From: Erwinia sp. S63
GTDB taxonomy: Bacteria > Pseudomonadota > Gammaproteobacteria > Enterobacterales > Enterobacteriaceae
Assembly (NCBI RefSeq): GCF_016625195.1
Contig: NZ_JACVUP010000002.1
Location: forward strand, 124,001-188,000
Length of the DNA: 64,000 nucleotides
Direction of reading: 5' to 3'
Below are positions 51,496-60,457 of this stretch, piece by piece. Numbering within the stretch: position 1 is the stretch's first letter; each line of letters opens with the position of its first letter. The translations under genes were made by a program, and so were the position numbers. The notes below the pieces were generated by a model. It ran no database searches. It was given only the letters and a program-made list of their open reading frames with translations, and was not told where the DNA came from.

Positions 51496-52779
51496 ATGTG
51501 TGCAACGGATCAGGCGCATCAGTGGATTCTCTGTCCACAGTGTGATTTAACCGTGAAACTGCCTGCCGTGCCGGTGGGGAGTCGCGCGCGCTGCCCACGT
51601 TGTCATACCACGCTGACCGCTAACTGGCATGAGCCGCGAAAACGTCCTACCGGGTACGCTGTCGCGGCACTGTTTATGCTGGTGCTGGCGAATCTTTTTC
51701 CCTTCATTAATATGCATGTTGCCGGGCTGAGCAGCCAAATCTCGCTGCTCGAAATTCCCGCGGTGATGGATCGTGAAGATTACCGAAGCCTGGCGACACT
51801 GTTTCTGCTGTTTGTGCAGGGGATTCCCGCATTCTGCATGATCACCATTCTGCTGTTGGTGAATCGCGTGCGTATGCCGCACAGCCTGCGCCTTGGGCTG
51901 GCGCGTATTTTATTCCAGCTACGCAGTTGGGGCATGGCCGAAATCTTTATGGCAGGCGTGCTGGTGAGCTTTGTGAAGCTGATGGCCTACGGCGAAATTG
52001 GCCTTGGCAGCAGTTTCTGGCCGTGGTGTCTATTCTGTGTATTACAGCTGCGCGCCTTCCAGTGTGTGGATCGGCGCTGGGTGTGGCAGTGCATTCAGCC
52101 ACTGCCGCCTTTGCCGATGGTGCCGCAAGCCGGAATCAGTGGGTTGAAACAGGAACTGCGCAGTTGCCCTTGCTGTACCGCTATCTTATCTGCCGCGCAG
52201 GCCGAGTGTCCCCGTTGTGGCGTGGTGGCAGCAGCGCGACGTAAGCACAGCTTGCAATGGACGCTGGCGCTGTTGATCACTTCGGTGATGCTCTACATTC
52301 CCTCGAACATTATGCCGATTATGGTCACCGAGACGCTCGGCTCGCAGTATCCCTCGAACATTATGGCCGGGGTGATTCTGCTGTGGAGCGATGGTTCCTG
52401 GCCAGTGGCACTGGTGATCTTTATCGCCAGCATCATGGTGCCATCGCTCAAGATGCTGGCGATTGCCTGGCTTTGCTGGCACGCCAGTGGTCGCGGTCGG
52501 CGTGATGATGAGAAAATGCACGTGGTGTATGAGGTGGTGGAATTTGTTGGCCGCTGGTCAATGATTGATGTGTTTGTAATCGCTGTGTTGTCCGCCCTGG
52601 TGCGGATGGGGCAGCTGATGAGTGTTTATCCTGCGCCAGGCGCGCTGCTGTTTGCCATGGTGGTGATTCTCACCATGTTTGCAGCCATGACGTTTGATCC
52701 GCGCCTGATTTGGGATCGACTACGGGAAACTGAAAGAAAGGAGCCGCGTCTTGACGGACAACCATCACGGGACTGCTAA
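51496..52779 (+). CDS. pqiA: Inner-membrane protein PqiA of the PqiABC lipid transport system
   Basis: Polytopic partner of the MCE protein PqiB in moving lipids between the membranes. The 427-residue product has two repeats, each a zinc ribbon (CPQCDLTVKLP...CPRCHTTL near residues 15-36; CPCCTAILSAAQAECPRCG near 221-239) followed by four or so membrane helices. The gene starts 16 bases after uup and overlaps pqiB by 29 bases. Confidence 0.96.
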   Translation: MCATDQAHQWILCPQCDLTVKLPAVPVGSRARCPRCHTTLTANWHEPRKRPTGYAVAALFMLVLANLFPFINMHVAGLSSQISLLEIPAVMDREDYRSLATLFLLFVQGIPAFCMITILLLVNRVRMPHSLRLGLARILFQLRSWGMAEIFMAGVLVSFVKLMAYGEIGLGSSFWPWCLFCVLQLRAFQCVDRRWVWQCIQPLPPLPMVPQAGISGLKQELRSCPCCTAILSAAQAECPRCGVVAAARRKHSLQWTLALLITSVMLYIPSNIMPIMVTETLGSQYPSNIMAGVILLWSDGSWPVALVIFIASIMVPSLKMLAIAWLCWHASGRGRRDDEKMHVVYEVVEFVGRWSMIDVFVIAVLSALVRMGQLMSVYPAPGALLFAMVVILTMFAAMTFDPRLIWDRLRETERKEPRLDGQPSRDC

Positions 52780-54394
52780 GGTCGACCAGATTAAACGCTG
52801 GTCACCGGTCTGGATCGTACCCATCGTCACGCTACTGATTGGTGGCTGGATCTTGTTTTATCATTTCAGCCATCAGGGCCCGGAGGTGACACTGATCACC
52901 GAAAGCGCTGAAGGCATTGAAGCCGGCAAAACCACCATCAAAAGCCGCAGCGTTAATGTTGGTGTGGTGGAAAGCGCGGTACTGACCGACGATCTGCACC
53001 ATGTGGAGATCAAAGCGCGCCTCAATTCTGGCATGGAGAAACTCCTGCACGGCGACAGCGTGTTTTGGGTGGTGAAACCGCAGATCGGGCGTGAAGGGAT
53101 TACCGGTCTCGGCACTTTACTTTCTGGCGCCTATATCGAATTGCAGCCGGGAGCGAAGGGCGATCAGCCTGAGCACTATCAGCTGCTGGATGCGCCGCCG
53201 CTGGCACCACCTGATGCCAAAGGCATTCGCGTCACACTCGACAGTAAAAAGGCCGGGCAGCTGAATGCAGGCGATCCGGTGCTGTTCCGTGGCTATCGTG
53301 TGGGCACCGTTGAATCCAGCACCTTTGATACCGATAAACGCATGATGACCTATCAGCTGTTCATCGCCGCACCTTACGACAGACTGATTACCACCAATGT
53401 CCGTTTCTGGAAAGACAGCGGTATCGCCGTCGATATGTCTGCCTCCGGCATGCGTGTAGAAATGGGTTCACTGACCACGCTGTTTAGCGGTGGCGTGAGT
53501 TTTGATGTGCCAGATGGCGCAGATTTGGGGCAAATAGCCGAGAACAAAGCGGAATACCATCTGTTTGACGATCAGCGCAGCATTCAGGATTCGCTGTATA
53601 CCGCACACACCGATTTCCTGCTGTTCTTTACCGATTCGATTCGTGGCTTGCAAGTCGGCGCACCGGTTGAGTTCCGCGGTATTCGCCTGGGAACCGTCTC
53701 GCAAGTGCCTTACACCATTCCGGGTGTCAATCAGGCATTGAATAACGATTATCGGGTTCCGGTGCTGATTCGAATCGAACCGGATCGCTTCGTAAATCGA
53801 CTGGGTGGCGACTTTAACCTTGAGCAACATTTGCAGGAAGGCAAGAAACGCGGCCTGCGTGCCACCCTCAAGACGGGCAATCTGCTGTCTGGCGCGCTGT
53901 ATATCGATCTCGACTTCTATGACAATGCCCCGACGTTCAAAGGTCCAAATGAAGTGGCCGGTCTGGAAGTGATTCCGACCGTCAGCGGCGGATTAAGTCA
54001 GATTCAGCAGAAGCTCACAGCAGCGCTGGATAAGATCAACGGTCTGCCATTGAACCCGATGATCACCGAAGCGACAGGCACCCTGAAAGAGAGCCAGCGT
54101 ACGATGCAGCAGCTGCAGAAAACCCTGGATAACCTCAATCACATCACTGCCAGCCCAGCGATGAAAACGCTGCCGGAAGATATGCAGCAGACTTTGCGCG
54201 AACTGAATCGCAGCATGAAAGGCTTGCAGCCGGGGTCTCCGGCTTATAACAAACTGGTGGGTGACATGCAGCGACTTGATCAGGTGTTACGCGAGTTGCA
54301 GCCGGTGCTGAAAACGCTCAATACCAAGAGCAATGCACTGGTGTTTGAAGCCAAACCGGGCCAGGATCCCCAGCCAAAGAGGGCGAAACAGTGA
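52751..54394 (+). CDS. pqiB: MCE-domain protein PqiB
   Basis: Periplasm-spanning MCE protein that forms a hexameric tunnel between the membranes. I use the TTG at 52751 (547 residues; E. coli 546) because AAAGGAG lies upstream at correct spacing and no ATG exists near the conserved start. One N-terminal helix (WSPVWIVPIVTLLIGGWILFY) is followed by three MCE domains (starts near residues 43, 159 and 283) and a long C-terminal helical region with LDKINGLPLNPMI. Overlaps pqiA by 29 and pqiC by 4 bases. Confidence 0.96.
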   Translation: MTDNHHGTAKVDQIKRWSPVWIVPIVTLLIGGWILFYHFSHQGPEVTLITESAEGIEAGKTTIKSRSVNVGVVESAVLTDDLHHVEIKARLNSGMEKLLHGDSVFWVVKPQIGREGITGLGTLLSGAYIELQPGAKGDQPEHYQLLDAPPLAPPDAKGIRVTLDSKKAGQLNAGDPVLFRGYRVGTVESSTFDTDKRMMTYQLFIAAPYDRLITTNVRFWKDSGIAVDMSASGMRVEMGSLTTLFSGGVSFDVPDGADLGQIAENKAEYHLFDDQRSIQDSLYTAHTDFLLFFTDSIRGLQVGAPVEFRGIRLGTVSQVPYTIPGVNQALNNDYRVPVLIRIEPDRFVNRLGGDFNLEQHLQEGKKRGLRATLKTGNLLSGALYIDLDFYDNAPTFKGPNEVAGLEVIPTVSGGLSQIQQKLTAALDKINGLPLNPMITEATGTLKESQRTMQQLQKTLDNLNHITASPAMKTLPEDMQQTLRELNRSMKGLQPGSPAYNKLVGDMQRLDQVLRELQPVLKTLNTKSNALVFEAKPGQDPQPKRAKQ

Positions 54395-54957
54395 AAAAAG
54401 GACTGATTATCGGTGCGATGCTGCTATTGGCAGGTTGTAGCAGCACCATTGAGAACACGTATTATCAGCTGCCCGCCGGCAGCAATGTCGCGCGCGTGGA
54501 CAGCGCATCCAGCGGCAACCAGCCGATGATTTGGGTTGAACAAGTCTCGGTGCCGGATTACATGGCCGGGAACGGTTTGGTGTATCAAACCAGCGATGTG
54601 AAGTATGTGATTGCTGCTAATAATCTGTGGGCCAGTCCGCTGGATCAGCAACTGCAACAGACGTTGATCACCAATCTCAGTAAAGCGCTGCCAGGCCGGA
54701 TCGTTGCCAGCGCTCCGCTGGGCGAGAGTCATGATACTTTGACGGTGAGCGTCACCGGCTTCCAGGGGCGTTATGACGGACAGGTGGTGGTTAGCGGAGA
54801 ATGGCTGCTGCAACATCAAGGGCGCCTAATCAAACATGGCTTTAATCTGACCCTGCCGCAAAATGAAGATGGCTATGATGCGCTGGTGCGCACTCTGGCT
54901 ATCGGCTGGCAGCAAACGGCACAACAAATCGCAAAAAGTGTCATTTCGCTAAATTAA
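54391..54957 (+). CDS. pqiC: Outer-membrane lipoprotein PqiC
   Basis: Lipoprotein partner of PqiAB (formerly YmbA). MKKGLIIGAMLLLAGCSST is a lipoprotein signal with lipobox LAGC and Cys16; Ser follows at +2, consistent with outer-membrane sorting. The 188-residue product ends QQTAQQIAKSVISLN. The ATG overlaps the pqiB stop by four bases and the operon closes with a strong terminator. Confidence 0.95.
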   Translation: MKKGLIIGAMLLLAGCSSTIENTYYQLPAGSNVARVDSASSGNQPMIWVEQVSVPDYMAGNGLVYQTSDVKYVIAANNLWASPLDQQLQQTLITNLSKALPGRIVASAPLGESHDTLTVSVTGFQGRYDGQVVVSGEWLLQHQGRLIKHGFNLTLPQNEDGYDALVRTLAIGWQQTAQQIAKSVISLN

Positions 54958-54982
54958 GATTTGTTCGGTGCTTATGCTAAGT

Positions 54983-55028
54983 CCCTGATTTGCCGTTGTG
55001 TGACGGACATCAAATCAGGGGCTTTTTT
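54983..55028 (+). terminator. pqiABC terminator
   Basis: CCCTGATTTG (54983-54992) pairs with CAAATCAGGG (55011-55020), with inner pairs CCGT/ACGG, then GCTTTTTTT. Long, stable Rho-independent terminator. Confidence 0.9.
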
Positions 55029-55118
55029 TATCGTCTAATCAGCCAGATATACACGGAATTGACAATTCTAGATGTCGATTTAACGTCAAATTGATGACAT
55101 TGGCGTGAATTTTGCGCA

Positions 55119-55147
55119 TTGACCTTTCTTCTGCTTGGGGTTAGAAC
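55119..55147 (+). promoter_or_regulatory. Putative rmf promoter
   Basis: TTGACC (55119-55124) and TAGAAC (55142-55147) with a 17-base spacer predict a start about 70 bases upstream of the rmf ATG. In E. coli rmf is induced in stationary phase by ppGpp and CRP; no specific operator is claimed here. Confidence 0.5.
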
Positions 55148-55226
55148 ATTACTGTGGTTGAACATTATATCGCCACTCTTTCTTTCCACCCAGAATCCAC
55201 CAGACCTGAAATGAGGGAATCGAGGC

Positions 55227-55394
55227 ATGAAGAGACAGAAGAGAGACCGCCTGGAACGAGCACATTCACGAGGCTATCAAGCCGGTATTACGGGCCGCTC
55301 AAAAGAGATATGCCCTTATCAAATGATCGATGCGCGGTCTTACTGGTTGGGAGGTTGGCGTCAAGCCATGGAGGACAGGTCGGCGGTGGCCTAG
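55227..55394 (+). CDS. rmf: Ribosome modulation factor RMF
   Basis: Small basic protein that dimerises 70S ribosomes into inactive 100S particles in stationary phase. The 55-residue frame reads MKRQKRDRLERAHSRGYQAG and continues ITGRSKEICPYQ; length and sequence match E. coli RMF closely (E. coli has IAGRSKEMCPYQ). The middle is less conserved (MIDARSYWLGGWRQAME). GAGG lies a few bases before the ATG. It is short and easily missed by length-filtered gene finders. Confidence 0.96.
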   Translation: MKRQKRDRLERAHSRGYQAGITGRSKEICPYQMIDARSYWLGGWRQAMEDRSAVA

Positions 55395-55422
55395 CACTGT
55401 CGAATGTCTATCAATAGGGAAG

Positions 55423-55448
55423 AAACCTCCGCTGCGTGCGGAGGTTTT
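55423..55448. terminator. Bidirectional terminator between rmf and fabA
   Basis: AACCTCCGC (55424-55432) and GCGGAGGTT (55438-55446) form a perfect 9-bp stem with TGCGT loop; TTTT on the plus side and TTTC on the minus side serve convergent rmf and fabA. Confidence 0.88.
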
Positions 55449-55459
55449 CGTTTGGGGGA

Positions 55460-55978
55460 TTAGAAAGCGGAAGTGTCTTTAAACAGGCCTACTTTCAAAT
55501 CGGTCGCGGAGTAAATCAGGTTTCCGTCGACAAACACTTCACCGTCAGCCACGCCCATCACCAGTTTACGGTTGATTACGCGCTTGAAGTGAATTTTATA
55601 GGTCACTTTCTTCGCGGTTGGCAGTACCTGGCCGGTAAATTTCACTTCGCCCACACCCAGTGCGCGGCCTTTACCTTCTGCGCCCAGCCAGCCGAGGTAG
55701 AAACCTACCAGCTGCCACATGGCATCAAGGCCAAGGCAACCTGGCATCACCGGATCGCCTTTGAAGTGGCAAGCGAAGAACCACAGGTCAGGGCTGATAT
55801 CCAGTTCGGCTTCCACATAACCTTTGTCAAATTTGCCACCGTCTTCGGTCATCATGACCACGCGGTCCATCATTAACATGTTATCTGAAGGAAGCGGCGG
55901 TCCATTCTCGCCAAACAGTTCGCCGCGACCTGAGGCAACCAGGTCTTCTTTGCTATAGGATTCGCGTTTATCTACCAT
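55460..55978 (-). CDS. fabA: 3-hydroxydecanoyl-ACP dehydratase/isomerase FabA
   Basis: Introduces the cis double bond at the C10 stage in unsaturated fatty acid synthesis. The 172-residue length equals E. coli. The hot-dog fold active-site pair is His71 ([12 protein letters not shown]) and Asp85 ([12 protein letters not shown]) counting Met1. Downstream of lonH on the same strand but with its own promoter. Confidence 0.99.
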   Translation of the reverse strand: MVDKRESYSKEDLVASGRGELFGENGPPLPSDNMLMMDRVVMMTEDGGKFDKGYVEAELDISPDLWFFACHFKGDPVMPGCLGLDAMWQLVGFYLGWLGAEGKGRALGVGEVKFTGQVLPTAKKVTYKIHFKRVINRKLVMGVADGEVFVDGNLIYSATDLKVGLFKDTSAF

Positions 55979-56011
55979 GTTCTCAATATGCCTTCTTTTA
56001 GTGAAGCCCGA

Positions 56012-56040
56012 ATATTAGCGAACAGTTGTACGCTGGGCAA
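56012..56040 (-). promoter_or_regulatory. fabA promoter with embedded FabR-type operator
   Basis: Minus strand: -35 TTGCCC (56035-56040), 17-base spacer, -10 TAATAT (56012-56017). AGCGTACAACTGTTCGCT at 56017-56034 is an imperfect palindrome (arms AGCGTACA and AGCGAACA) that agrees with the FabR operator recalled from E. coli fabA/fabB and fills the spacer, so bound repressor would block polymerase. The flanking AGCTGATTGATTTGCCC (56035-56051) occupies the place of the FadR site in E. coli but matches its consensus poorly. Confidence 0.75.
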
Positions 56041-56045
56041 ATCAA

Positions 56046-57791
56046 TCAGCTGTGGTTGAACCAGTTGAGCCAGCGGAATGGCCACGGACGATGACGGATC
56101 TCTTGCTGGTTCAACTGTGCAATGCGTTCCTGAATGGTATTAAGCAGTGATTCGCCGCTTTCACTTTGCCACGCGATACCGGTCAATAACGGTAGTGCTT
56201 CATCCACGCTCTCAATCGCCCAGATGTGGAATTGTTCCTGTTTTACCGCATCAACCACCGCTTCACTCAGGCTCAAGTGGCGCACGTTGCTGGCAGGCAG
56301 GATAACGCCTTGTTTACCTGTCAACTCGCGTGACTGACAGATGTTGAAGAAGCCTTCAATCTTTTCGTTCAGACCGCCAACGGGCTGCACATTACCAAAT
56401 TGGTCCACTGAACCGGTCACCGCAATGTGCTGACTCAATGGCTGGTTTGCCAGTGCACTGATCAGCGCGCAGAGTTCGGCCAGGGAGGCGCTATCGCCAT
56501 CCACTTCGGAATAGGACTGTTCAAACACCAACGAGGCAGAGAAAGGCAGTTGCTGTTCAAGTTCGAGTTCAGCGATCAGATAGGCCTGCATAATCATCAT
56601 GCCTTTCGCATGAATATTGCCGCCCAGTTCCGCTTTACGCTCAACGTCAGTGAATTCGCCATCACCCGGATGGACAACGCAAGTGATACGTGACGGCTCG
56701 CCCCACGGACGTGGATGGCCAGGGAACTCCACGACGGACAGACCATTAATCTGTCCCACCACTTCACCTTCAGTTTCAATCATGATCTGATTGAGCAGAA
56801 TTTCGTCACGCATGCGGTCAGCAAGGTAGCTTTCACGCCACTCGCGCGCTTCCAGCGCTTCTTTCAATGCTTCGGCATTAATGGCGTCACCGTGGAGTGC
56901 TGTTTCCTGCAGCTGGCGGCGTAACCAGCGTGGGCAAAGCGGCAAGGTTTCCTGATCGCCGGTGAAACGCACGGCTTCGGTCATCAACAATGGCCAAAAA
57001 TCAGCTTCGGGCTGTTCCAGACCGGCTTGCTCTGCTTGTGTGAGTGTCCACTGACACCAGAAGGTCATGTCCTCTTCATCGGTGATCTGCAGGTTCTCTT
57101 CAAACTCGCTGTACAGAGCCATTTCATGCACTTCGGCATCCAGTTCCTGGAAGCTGGCTAATGCATCACGATCGCCACAGAGTACCAGGCGCAGTTGCAG
57201 CGGCAGGGAAGGGATGGCCACGGGTAACGGCTGACGCTCGTCCTGCGAATACCAGTCAAAGCGACCTTGTTCGATGCACTTGCGCAGACGCAGCCACAGC
57301 AGTGGTTGCGCCAGTAACGTGTTGACGGCGAGGATCAGGGTGCCGCCATTGGCTTGATGAATCAGGCCAGGTTCAGGCTGGATGCGATCTTTATACTGAC
57401 GTACACAACCAAACAGCTGTTCTGCTTCAATCCAGTCAGCAAAATGAACTCCGCCCTGGCTGGTGAATGGCCGATTAGCATCGCTGGGCGGCATCAGGCT
57501 CACCGTGTCACCCATCACATGGTAATCACCACCATACAGGGCAATCTCTTCAGGCTGGAAGCGCTGTGCGGCTTCAGCGATGCAAGCGAGATAATCACTA
57601 TTTTCCTGGCTGCGCAGCAGCAGCAGGGGAAAACCTAAGGTTTGATGATGCAAATGCGCCAGCGCATTCAGCAGACGCGGCTGAACCGCGGCAAGACTAT
57701 CGCTATCTTCCAGTGAGATGCTCGAGAAAATGGATTGGTAGCGGGTGCTATCCGGCTGCAGGGCTTGCCACGTAATTTGAGTGCTGGTCAA
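56046..57791 (-). CDS. ycbZ: Lon-like protease LonH (YcbZ)
   Basis: Putative ATP-independent Lon-family serine protease. I use the TTG at 57791: it gives MTSTQITWQALQPDSTRYQS, which aligns residue for residue with the E. coli start, and 581 residues (E. coli 586). An ATG at 57908 is 39 codons further upstream with no family support and no good ribosome site is visible for either. The C-terminal Lon protease domain contains the dyad Ser434 (EVDGDSAS) and Lys477 (LNEKIEG). The N-terminal half keeps HFADWIEAEQLFG and HQANGGTLIL but no intact Walker motif. Confidence 0.9.
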   Translation of the reverse strand: MTSTQITWQALQPDSTRYQSIFSSISLEDSDSLAAVQPRLLNALAHLHHQTLGFPLLLLRSQENSDYLACIAEAAQRFQPEEIALYGGDYHVMGDTVSLMPPSDANRPFTSQGGVHFADWIEAEQLFGCVRQYKDRIQPEPGLIHQANGGTLILAVNTLLAQPLLWLRLRKCIEQGRFDWYSQDERQPLPVAIPSLPLQLRLVLCGDRDALASFQELDAEVHEMALYSEFEENLQITDEEDMTFWCQWTLTQAEQAGLEQPEADFWPLLMTEAVRFTGDQETLPLCPRWLRRQLQETALHGDAINAEALKEALEAREWRESYLADRMRDEILLNQIMIETEGEVVGQINGLSVVEFPGHPRPWGEPSRITCVVHPGDGEFTDVERKAELGGNIHAKGMMIMQAYLIAELELEQQLPFSASLVFEQSYSEVDGDSASLAELCALISALANQPLSQHIAVTGSVDQFGNVQPVGGLNEKIEGFFNICQSRELTGKQGVILPASNVRHLSLSEAVVDAVKQEQFHIWAIESVDEALPLLTGIAWQSESGESLLNTIQERIAQLNQQEIRHRPWPFRWLNWFNHS

Positions 57792-57940
57792 AATATTCGC
57801 ATTAGTCTTATTTAGGAAAAGCGCGATTATACAGGAATCGATTTGGTTAAGCACTGCGGAGTTCCAGCCCGAAATGTGATGACCGCAACATGTTTTTCCT
57901 TGCTGCATCCGGGAAAAAAGCTGTTATTCTTAGTTTGTTA

Positions 57941-57950
57941 CGTGATCACG
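57941..57950. promoter_or_regulatory. Perfect 10-base palindrome upstream of matP
   Basis: CGTGATCACG at 57941-57950 ends 11 bases before the matP ATG, where a Shine-Dalgarno would be expected; none is evident. It is not a matS site (GTGACRNYGTCAC). A protein binding here could repress matP. Confidence 0.35.
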
Positions 57951-57961
57951 ATGAGATTCCG

Positions 57962-58429
57962 ATGAAATACCAGCAACTCGAAAATCTTGAAAGTGGATGG
58001 AAGTGGAAATACCTGGTGAAAAAGCATCGGGAGGGTGAATTGATCACCCGTCATCTTGAGCTCAGCGCCGCGCAGGTCGCGGTGGACTCCCTGCTGGCGA
58101 TGGAAAACAGCCCGGTAGAGGTAGCGGAATGGATTGCTCAGCATATTCATCCCGATCTCGAGAACCGTCTCAAGCAGACTATTCGTGCACGCCGTAAGCG
58201 CCACTTCAATGCGGAACATCAGCACACGCGTAAGAAGTCGATCGATCTGGAATATCTGGTGTGGCAGCGTCTGGCAGGATTAGCGCAGCGTCGCAGCAAT
58301 ACGCTGTCAGAAACTATCGTGCAGTTGATTGAAGATGCCGAGCGCAAAGAGAAGTATGCCAGCCAGATGTCGACGCTTAAGCAGGACCTGCAGGCGATTT
58401 TGGGTAAAGGCAGTTCTGAGAACGAATAG
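57962..58429 (+). CDS. matP: Terminus macrodomain protein MatP
   Basis: Binds matS sites to organise the chromosome terminus, links it to the divisome through ZapB and displaces MukBEF. The ATG at 57962 gives [20 protein letters not shown] and 155 residues (E. coli 150); the frame extends upstream 24 codons without conserved sequence. A four-helix N-terminal region is followed by the ribbon-helix-helix ([21 protein letters not shown] near residue 88) and a C-terminal coiled coil. Confidence 0.96.
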   Translation: MKYQQLENLESGWKWKYLVKKHREGELITRHLELSAAQVAVDSLLAMENSPVEVAEWIAQHIHPDLENRLKQTIRARRKRHFNAEHQHTRKKSIDLEYLVWQRLAGLAQRRSNTLSETIVQLIEDAERKEKYASQMSTLKQDLQAILGKGSSENE

Positions 58430-58480
58430 CGTGGGTGTTTACACGATGATGGCGTTTTTACCCAGTTGAAAAGAGATAAA

Positions 58481-58506
58481 AAAAACCCCGCCGGAGCGGG
58501 GTTTTT
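58481..58506. terminator. Bidirectional terminator between matP and ompA
   Basis: AAAAACCCCG (58481-58490) and CGGGGTTTTT (58497-58506) with a CCGGAG loop. T runs appear on both strands, so it ends both convergent genes. Confidence 0.92.
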
Positions 58507-58520
58507 TATTGCGTGATAAC

Positions 58521-59594
58521 TTAAGCCTGTGGCTGAGTTACAACGTCTTTGATACCTTTCACGTCGATTTCAACGCGACGGTCTGGCGCCAGGCAGTCGA
58601 TCAGGGCATTACGGCCTTTCACGCTGTCACAGGTGTTGCCAGTCACTGGGTTAGATTTGCCCATACCGCGTGCAGAGATCTTGTTAGAAGGGATACCTTT
58701 AGATACTAGGTAATCAACTACAGACTGTGCGCGTTTCTCAGACAGTTTCTGGTTGTACTGCTCTGAACCGATACGGTCAGTGAAGCCCAGAACTACAACA
58801 GAACCGTCTTTAGGATCCATTGAGCTCAGCTGGCTGTACAGCTGATCCAGAGCCTGCTGGCCTTCTGGTTTCAGAGTGGCTTTGTTGAAGTTGAACAGCA
58901 CGTCAGACTTCAGAGTGAAACGCTTGGTTTCTACAACTGGAGCTGGAGCCGGAGCAGGTGCTGGAGCAACTACTGGAGCAACATCGTCCTGACCGAAACG
59001 GTAAGACACGCCGACGCTCAGCATGCTGTTGTCTGGACGCGCACCAACGGTACCTGCGTCACCGATGTTGTTAACCCACTGATAGTCCAGGCGAGTCGCC
59101 CAGTTTTTGGTCAGTGCGTATTCAACACCAACAGCAGCCAGCGGAGAAACGCCGGTGTCATGGTTGCTGATGCGACCATTGTCTGGGTTGGTCTGAGTAG
59201 AGTCTGCGCGCCATACCATGCCACCCAGACGGGTGTACACGTCGAAGTCTTCGGTGATTGGGTAGCTCAGTTTAGCAGCCAGCTGAACGCCTTGTGCTTT
59301 GAACGCGCCATTGGTCACGCTGCCTTTGTTAGGCATACGGCCTAACCAGTCATAGCCCAGCTCGAAGCCCAGGTATGGGTTAGCCTGGTAGCCCATGAAT
59401 GCACCAGCACCAAGCTGAGATTCGTGAGTTGGACCGTTGTTGTTCTCGTAACCGTTACCGTAGTAACCAGTATCGTGATACTGAGACCAGCCCAGTTTAG
59501 CACCGGTGTACCAGGTGTTATCTTTAGGAGCGGCCTGCGCTACGGTAGCGAAGCCAGCCAGTGCCACTGCAATTGCGATAGCTGTCTTTTTCAT
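58521..59594 (-). CDS. ompA: Outer membrane protein A
   Basis: Abundant eight-strand beta-barrel tethered to peptidoglycan. The 357-residue precursor has signal [21 protein letters not shown] and mature start [10 protein letters not shown]. Barrel ends near [10 protein letters not shown]; the hinge [18 protein letters not shown] is a Pro-Ala repeat longer than in E. coli; the OmpA_C domain runs from [19 protein letters not shown], with [20 protein letters not shown] as peptidoglycan-binding helix and a Cys pair ([15 protein letters not shown]). Confidence 0.98.
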   Translation of the reverse strand: MKKTAIAIAVALAGFATVAQAAPKDNTWYTGAKLGWSQYHDTGYYGNGYENNNGPTHESQLGAGAFMGYQANPYLGFELGYDWLGRMPNKGSVTNGAFKAQGVQLAAKLSYPITEDFDVYTRLGGMVWRADSTQTNPDNGRISNHDTGVSPLAAVGVEYALTKNWATRLDYQWVNNIGDAGTVGARPDNSMLSVGVSYRFGQDDVAPVVAPAPAPAPAPVVETKRFTLKSDVLFNFNKATLKPEGQQALDQLYSQLSSMDPKDGSVVVLGFTDRIGSEQYNQKLSEKRAQSVVDYLVSKGIPSNKISARGMGKSNPVTGNTCDSVKGRNALIDCLAPDRRVEIDVKGIKDVVTQPQA

Positions 59595-59757
59595 TTTTGC
59601 GCCTCGTTATCATCCAAATAGGCAATGAGCAAAAAGGTTGCTCTTTGTGTTAATCCTTCGCCGGGTCTAAACGCTCGCTTTTGACTCTACCGAAAAAACG
59701 GAGGTTATTGAGCACCCTGGCGAGATAAAGTCTACAACGAGATTGGAAAGTTACAAG
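59595..59757 (-). promoter_or_regulatory. ompA promoter and long 5' leader
   Basis: Minus strand: -10 TAGACT (59729-59734), -35 TTGTAA (59751-59756), predicting an untranslated leader of about 128 bases. The sequences GTTGTAGACTTTATCTCGCC and GATAACGAGGCGCAAAA next to the ATG agree with E. coli ompA; the latter includes the site paired by MicA RNA, and the E. coli leader stabilises the message. The remaining gap to sulA (59758-59943) is AT-rich, with no gene seen. Confidence 0.75.
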
Positions 59758-59943
59758 TATGATGTGAGGCCAGTCTGCAAAAAAACAGGGATTTATACAC
59801 ACATTTTAACAAATCGCATGGCAAAATCTTCGCTAGTGAATTGAGAAAATGCGGCTAAACCATTGTCAAAGCTGGCGGGAAAAGAATCAGTGGCTTAGCG
59901 GCATCCTTAAGAAAAAAAAGCGTGAGAAAATTCCTGGTTTTAC

Positions 59944-60435
59944 TTAATGAAACAAATCTGAGGGAATTTTTGGCGTATTTGGTTGTCTGGACAAGACGCG
60001 ATCGTGACCTTGCGGACGCATAATCAAACCCAGCGCTTCACCTTCTGCCGCTGCCATTTCGAGTTCAAACCGCTCTTCATCATTCAATTCGTATGGAATC
60101 CAGGCCAAAACCACACTGTAATTCCCGGTGCGCAGAGCCTTCACCATACTTTCAACTGTACTGAGTCGTTCAGACTCGGTGATATGCATACTTTTCTCCA
60201 GCGGCAATCCTGACTGCTGCATCCAGCTGCGATTCAGCTTATGCGCTGGTGTTAACCACAGCTGCCAGCGTGACTGCTCGCTGAGTTGCTTTAACACAGG
60301 CAACAGCAGCAACTGCATCATGCCTGGTTGTTCGCTATAACGCAGTTCAGTAATTCCACCCAGAGAAGGCTGCGTCAAGCTTGAAGAAGCAAAACGTTGA
60401 GAACGATCAGCAAGGCCAGAGAAATGAGTACGCAT
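59944..60435 (-). CDS. sulA: SOS cell division inhibitor SulA
   Basis: Blocks FtsZ polymerisation after DNA damage and is degraded by Lon. The 163-residue product (E. coli 169) shares MMQLLLLPVLKQLSEQSRWQLWLTP and VESMVKALRTGNYSVVLAW with E. coli SulA; the N-terminal 40 residues diverge. It ends in His (DLFH; E. coli NLYH), the terminus recognised by Lon. Expression is under the LexA operator immediately upstream. Confidence 0.95.
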   Translation of the reverse strand: MRTHFSGLADRSQRFASSSLTQPSLGGITELRYSEQPGMMQLLLLPVLKQLSEQSRWQLWLTPAHKLNRSWMQQSGLPLEKSMHITESERLSTVESMVKALRTGNYSVVLAWIPYELNDEERFELEMAAAEGEALGLIMRPQGHDRVLSRQPNTPKIPSDLFH

Positions 60436-60457
60436 TTTTTAATCACTCAGTAATGAA

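Noticed and set aside
54961-55226. Possible extra small gene between pqiC and rmf
   Set aside because: The sequence is explained by the pqiC terminator, the rmf promoter and leader; a longer frame through rmf (55154-55417) is out of frame with RMF.
57941-57950. matS site near matP
   Set aside because: The palindrome lacks the GTGACRNYGTCAC arrangement.
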